From contig DAOUTG010000020.1 of assembly GCA_030626845.1 (NCBI GenBank), positions 1-35,527 of the forward strand: DNA of 35,527 nt, in the 5' to 3' direction. This document shows, piece after piece, positions 32,211-35,527 of this stretch. Below the pieces are notes generated by a model, which saw only the letters and a list, made by a program, of their open reading frames with translations, was not told the DNA's origin and ran no database searches. This DNA is from Methylococcaceae bacterium. GTDB taxonomy: Bacteria > Pseudomonadota > Gammaproteobacteria > Methylococcales > Methylomonadaceae. A program made the position numbers and the translations under genes. Position 1 is the first letter of the stretch. Every line of letters starts with the position of its first letter.

Positions 32211-33152
32211 ATGGTGAAACAACTTCCCCCCGCGCTATTATTAATGGGACCTACCGCTTCTGGAAAAAGTGCCTTAGCAGTACAACTTGCACAAAAATTA
32301 GACACTGAAATTATTAGTGTTGATTCAGCGTTGGTGTTTAAAGGAATGAACATTGGCACGGCAAAACCAACATTAGAAGAACAAGGGGAGGTTAAACATC
32401 ATTTGATTGATATTATTGATCCCAGCGAATCTTTTTCCACAGGACAATTTAGAAAACAAGCATTAGAGCTAATGGCAGAGATAACTGCACGTGGCAAAAT
32501 GCCAATCTTAGTGGGTGGTACTATGCTATATTTCAAAGCCTTAACGCAGGGAATGGCAGAGCTACCACCCGCAAACCCTGAAATTAGAAAGCAATTAGAT
32601 CATGATTTAGACACATTGGGGAAACAGGTATTACATCAACGATTAAAGGGCATTGACCCAGAATCTGCGGCAAGAATCCATCCTAATGATCCTCAACGAG
32701 TACAGCGTGCTTTAGAAGTTTATGAAATCAGTGGTAAACCCTTAAGCCTTTTTTTTAAAGAATCTCAGCATAATGCACTACCTTACCGCACCTTAAAAAT
32801 AATTATTGCCCCCGAAGATCGTAAGCAATTGCATGATATTATTGCGCAACGTTTTAAACAAATGCTGGAACAAGGATTGATTGCAGAAGTTGACAAACTT
32901 TATCAACGCCCTGATCTCAATGAACGCTTACCCGCGATTCGAGCCGTAGGTTATCGGCAAGTTTGGTCCTATTTAAAAGGTGACGATGATTTATCAAGCA
33001 TGACTGGAAAAGCGATTATCGCCACACGACAATTAGCTAAACGGCAGTTTACTTGGTTAAGAAAAGAAACTGATGCTAAACTATTTCTCTCAAATGATGC
33101 CTTATTATTTGATAAAGTTTTAAAAGAAATAAACGCTTTTATTTTAAACTAA
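32211..33152 (+). CDS. miaA: tRNA dimethylallyltransferase MiaA
   Basis: Adds the dimethylallyl group to A37 of tRNAs reading UNN codons. The 313 residues match the family. The P-loop GPTASGKSALA is at 12-22, followed by the substrate segment ISVDSALVFKGMNIGTAKP, HHLIDIIDPSESFSTGQF, and PILVGGTMLYFKAL. The region HPNDPQRVQRALEVYEISGK and AVGYRQVW complete the tRNA-binding fold. The order mutL-miaA is conserved in gammaproteobacteria; the usual next gene, hfq, is not here and prlC follows instead. Confidence 0.96.
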   Translation: MVKQLPPALLLMGPTASGKSALAVQLAQKLDTEIISVDSALVFKGMNIGTAKPTLEEQGEVKHHLIDIIDPSESFSTGQFRKQALELMAEITARGKMPILVGGTMLYFKALTQGMAELPPANPEIRKQLDHDLDTLGKQVLHQRLKGIDPESAARIHPNDPQRVQRALEVYEISGKPLSLFFKESQHNALPYRTLKIIIAPEDRKQLHDIIAQRFKQMLEQGLIAEVDKLYQRPDLNERLPAIRAVGYRQVWSYLKGDDDLSSMTGKAIIATRQLAKRQFTWLRKETDAKLFLSNDALLFDKVLKEINAFILN

Positions 33153-33193
33153 TTTTTCCTCACGACTCTCTAACCTTAATCATTTAAAATCAC

Positions 33194-35227
33194 ATGAGCA
33201 ATCCGCTATTAGAATCAACTGAACTCCCTCAATTTTCTAAAATAAAACCAGAACATATTATTCCTGCTGTAGATAAATTATTAACTCAAGCACGCGAAGT
33301 TGTTAACCAATGTTTACAACAAGACATTTATACATGGGAAAACTTAATTGATCCCATAGAAAATATTGAAGATAAATTGAATAAAGCTTGGTCACCTGTC
33401 AGTCATCTAAACTCAGTGCTTAATAGTGATGAACTACGGGATGCCTACAATGCTTGCCTAGCTAAATTAAGCGAATATTCAACCGAAATGGGACAAAACA
33501 AGGCCTTGTTTAAAGCTTATCAAAGTATTAAAACAGGTCCTGAATTTACCAAATTAGCAATGGCACAAAAGAAAATAATTGATAATACTCTAAAAGATTT
33601 TCAGTTATCAGGGATAGACTTAGATAATGATAAGCAACAGCGTTATAAAGAAATAAGTCAACTGTTATCAGAACTTTGTAGTCGTTATAGTGACAATGTT
33701 TTAGATGCAACCAATGACTGGACAAAATTAATAACCGATGAAAATGAATTAAAAGGTTTACCAGAATCTGCCATGATTCAAGCAAAACAAGCGGCGAAAC
33801 AGATCGCGAAAGAAGGTTGGCTAATTAGCCTGCAATTTCCCTCTTATATTGCCGTAATGACTTATGCTGATAACCGTGAATTACGCCAGCAACATTACCA
33901 AGCCTTTGTAACCCGTGCCTCCGAATTAGGAACAAACCCTGATTGGGATAATTCCGAAGTGATGGAAAAAATACTAAGTTTACGTCATGAAAAAGCACAG
34001 TTATTAGGTTTTGAGAATTACGCCCAATTATCATTAGCCACTAAAATGGCCAATAAACCCACTGATGTAACTTTATTTTTGGAAGATTTAGCTGAAAAAT
34101 CTTTACCGCAAGCCCATCAAGACTTACAAGAACTAAAACAGTTTGCCCTACAAGAATATGCTTTAAATGAATTAAATGCTTGGGATGTGGGTTATATTTC
34201 AGAAAAAATGCGTCAATATTATTATCAATTATCCCAAGAAGAGGTCAAAGTTTATTTTCCTGCTAACAAAGTTATAACAGGTTTATTTGCTGTGGTTGAT
34301 AAACTTTACGGTTTACAAATTGAGGAAATTTCTGAATTTGATCGTTATCACGCTGATGTTCAATTTTTTGAAATTAAAGATAAAAATAACAAACTTCGTG
34401 GGAAATTTTATTTAGATTTATATGCCAGAGGGAAAAAACGGGGGGGTGCGTGGATGGATGATTGTGTCGGACGTAAAAAAATAGGTAATGAAATTCAACA
34501 ACCTGTCGCCTATTTAACCTGTAACTTCACCCCACCAGTAGACGATACACCCGCTCTTTTAACCCATGATGAGGTCACTACTTTATTTCATGAATTTGGG
34601 CATGGTTTACAACACATGTTAACCCAAATAGATTACTTAGGGGTTTCAGGAATTAATGGTGTGGAATGGGATGCCGTGGAATTACCGAGTCAAATAATGG
34701 AAAACTGGTGTTGGGAAAAAGAAGCGTTAGCCTTAATGTCGGCACATTATCAAACAGGCGAACCCTTACCTGAAACGCTTTATAATAAAATGTTAGCGGC
34801 AAAAAATTTTCAAGCAGGGATGATGATGGTTCGGCAGTTAGAATTTAGTCTGTTTGATTTTAAAATTCACCAAGCGTTTGATCCAGAACAAGGCGGACGT
34901 ATTTATCAAATCTTAGACGAAATTAGACAACAAGTTGCGGTTATTCTTCCTCCCGATTTTAATCGTTTTGCTCATGCGTTTTCGCATATTTTTGCAGGCG
35001 GTTATGCGGCAGGTTATTACAGTTATAAATGGGCAGAAGTTTTATCTGCTGATGCTTATTCTTTATTTGAAGAAAAAGGAATTTTTGATCGAGAAACGGG
35101 TGAATCTTTTTTAACTCATATATTAGAAAAAGGCGGGAGTGCTGATGCTATTGAGTTGTTTAAAAACTTTAGAGGTCGTGAACCTGAAATTGATACCTTG
35201 TTGCGTCATAACGGCATTAAGGAATGA
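33194..35227 (+). CDS. prlC: Oligopeptidase A
   Basis: Cytoplasmic M3-family zinc metallopeptidase of 677 residues that degrades short peptides, including released signal peptides. The zinc site HEFGH is at 466-470 with the downstream Glu in the VEWDAVELPSQIMENW segment. Other M3A markers are FYLDLYARGKKRGGAWMDDC, LTHDEVTTLFHEFG and FAGGYAAGYYSYKWAEVLSA near the C-terminus. It starts 41 bp after miaA on the same strand and is probably the last gene of the block. No strong terminator is seen after it. Confidence 0.95.
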   Translation: MSNPLLESTELPQFSKIKPEHIIPAVDKLLTQAREVVNQCLQQDIYTWENLIDPIENIEDKLNKAWSPVSHLNSVLNSDELRDAYNACLAKLSEYSTEMGQNKALFKAYQSIKTGPEFTKLAMAQKKIIDNTLKDFQLSGIDLDNDKQQRYKEISQLLSELCSRYSDNVLDATNDWTKLITDENELKGLPESAMIQAKQAAKQIAKEGWLISLQFPSYIAVMTYADNRELRQQHYQAFVTRASELGTNPDWDNSEVMEKILSLRHEKAQLLGFENYAQLSLATKMANKPTDVTLFLEDLAEKSLPQAHQDLQELKQFALQEYALNELNAWDVGYISEKMRQYYYQLSQEEVKVYFPANKVITGLFAVVDKLYGLQIEEISEFDRYHADVQFFEIKDKNNKLRGKFYLDLYARGKKRGGAWMDDCVGRKKIGNEIQQPVAYLTCNFTPPVDDTPALLTHDEVTTLFHEFGHGLQHMLTQIDYLGVSGINGVEWDAVELPSQIMENWCWEKEALALMSAHYQTGEPLPETLYNKMLAAKNFQAGMMMVRQLEFSLFDFKIHQAFDPEQGGRIYQILDEIRQQVAVILPPDFNRFAHAFSHIFAGGYAAGYYSYKWAEVLSADAYSLFEEKGIFDRETGESFLTHILEKGGSADAIELFKNFRGREPEIDTLLRHNGIKE

Positions 35228-35463
35228 AACAAAAAATTTCTAGTGGTAAAACATTTTAATTTTTAATCAAAGAACATGAGGCTTGTAACGCTTATAATTG
35301 TGTTTTCCATTGATTTATGCTTGTTTTTTGTTTTAAGAGGTATTGGATTTTATTATAGAATAATCAATAGGTTACTTTAACTTACTGGTATTGGATTAAC
35401 CCCTTTTAATAAAACAACTCAACATTTTATCATTCTTATAAAACAATAACTCTAGGTTGAAAA

Positions 35464-35527
35464 ATGAAAAACTATACTCTATATTATTCTAAATACCCCT
35501 TATTTTTTTTCCTAGCAATATTATTCA
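35464..35527 (+). CDS. Start of a possible secreted or membrane protein (runs off right edge)
   Basis: An ATG after an AAAA spacer and AGGTTG begins a frame that stays open for 21 codons to the window edge: MKNYTLYYSKYPLFFFLAIL. The hydrophobic run looks like a signal peptide or membrane helix. Too little is present for a family call. The 236 bp before it hold no gene; only an 11-bp direct repeat GGTATTGGATT (35339-35349 and 35387-35397) was noted. Confidence 0.35.
   Translation, partial: MKNYTLYYSKYPLFFFLAILF

Noticed and set aside
35339-35397. Eleven-base direct repeat GGTATTGGATT after prlC as an attachment site or operator
   Set aside because: It is short, in AT-rich DNA, and has no tRNA, integrase or regulator nearby to support a role.

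Overview
The window is AT-rich, densely coding bacterial DNA, most likely from a gammaproteobacterial methanotroph (Methylococcales-like). The assignment is inferred from gene content: a bacteriohemerythrin with every ligand of the Methylococcus type, a formaldehyde-activating-enzyme homologue, PilU-type ATPases, gammaproteobacterial housekeeping genes (slyX, hflD, nudE/yrfG, mutL-miaA, prlC) and copper handling (CopA plus a CopZ-like protein). No rRNA, tRNA or CRISPR was recognised.

Left part (1-7.2 kb): the 5' part of a cytochrome c oxidase subunit II gene runs off the left edge, followed by a bacteriohemerythrin. A scar then joins an HsdM N-terminal fragment to a decayed transposase tail. 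A radical SAM gene diverges from the Fae homologue, which appears to lack the catalytic His of true Fae. slyX meets a PD-(D/E)XK-like gene tail to tail. That gene ends a minus-strand run of two PilU-like ATPases, one with a degenerate second copy of its N-terminal domain and an acidic Pro/Glu linker.

Middle part (7.2-15.7 kb): a tight plus-strand run encodes a PP-loop thiolase-like protein, TusA, a cation diffusion facilitator and ArgJ, then an Rpn/PDDEXK-type gene. Next is a sigma-54 activator. Behind its stop codon lie a perfect 12-bp inverted repeat and a near-consensus -24/-12 promoter in front of a DUF1348 gene and a GST gene. A RelB/YafQ-type toxin-antitoxin pair with its own promoter separates these from a truncated flavin-oxidoreductase-like ORF.

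Respiratory and envelope part (15.7-28.2 kb, mostly minus strand): narH, narJ and narI are intact but narG is absent; where it would be expected there is a lone outer-membrane efflux lipoprotein. Then come yrfG and nudE (divergent), a solute-binding lipoprotein with a C-terminal membrane anchor, a REP-like repeat block, a gnnB/gnnA pair for 3-amino sugar nucleotide (lipid A) synthesis, and copA with a CopZ-like gene.

Right part (28.4-35.5 kb, plus strand): a periplasmic rhodanese, hflD, an ABC ATPase without a permease, mutL of the endonuclease type, miaA and prlC form a compact co-oriented block. A possible secreted or membrane ORF starts at the right edge. The most unusual points are narHJI without narG, the PilU-like protein with a duplicated N-terminal domain, the His-less Fae homologue, and the sigma-54 locus interrupted by a toxin-antitoxin module.
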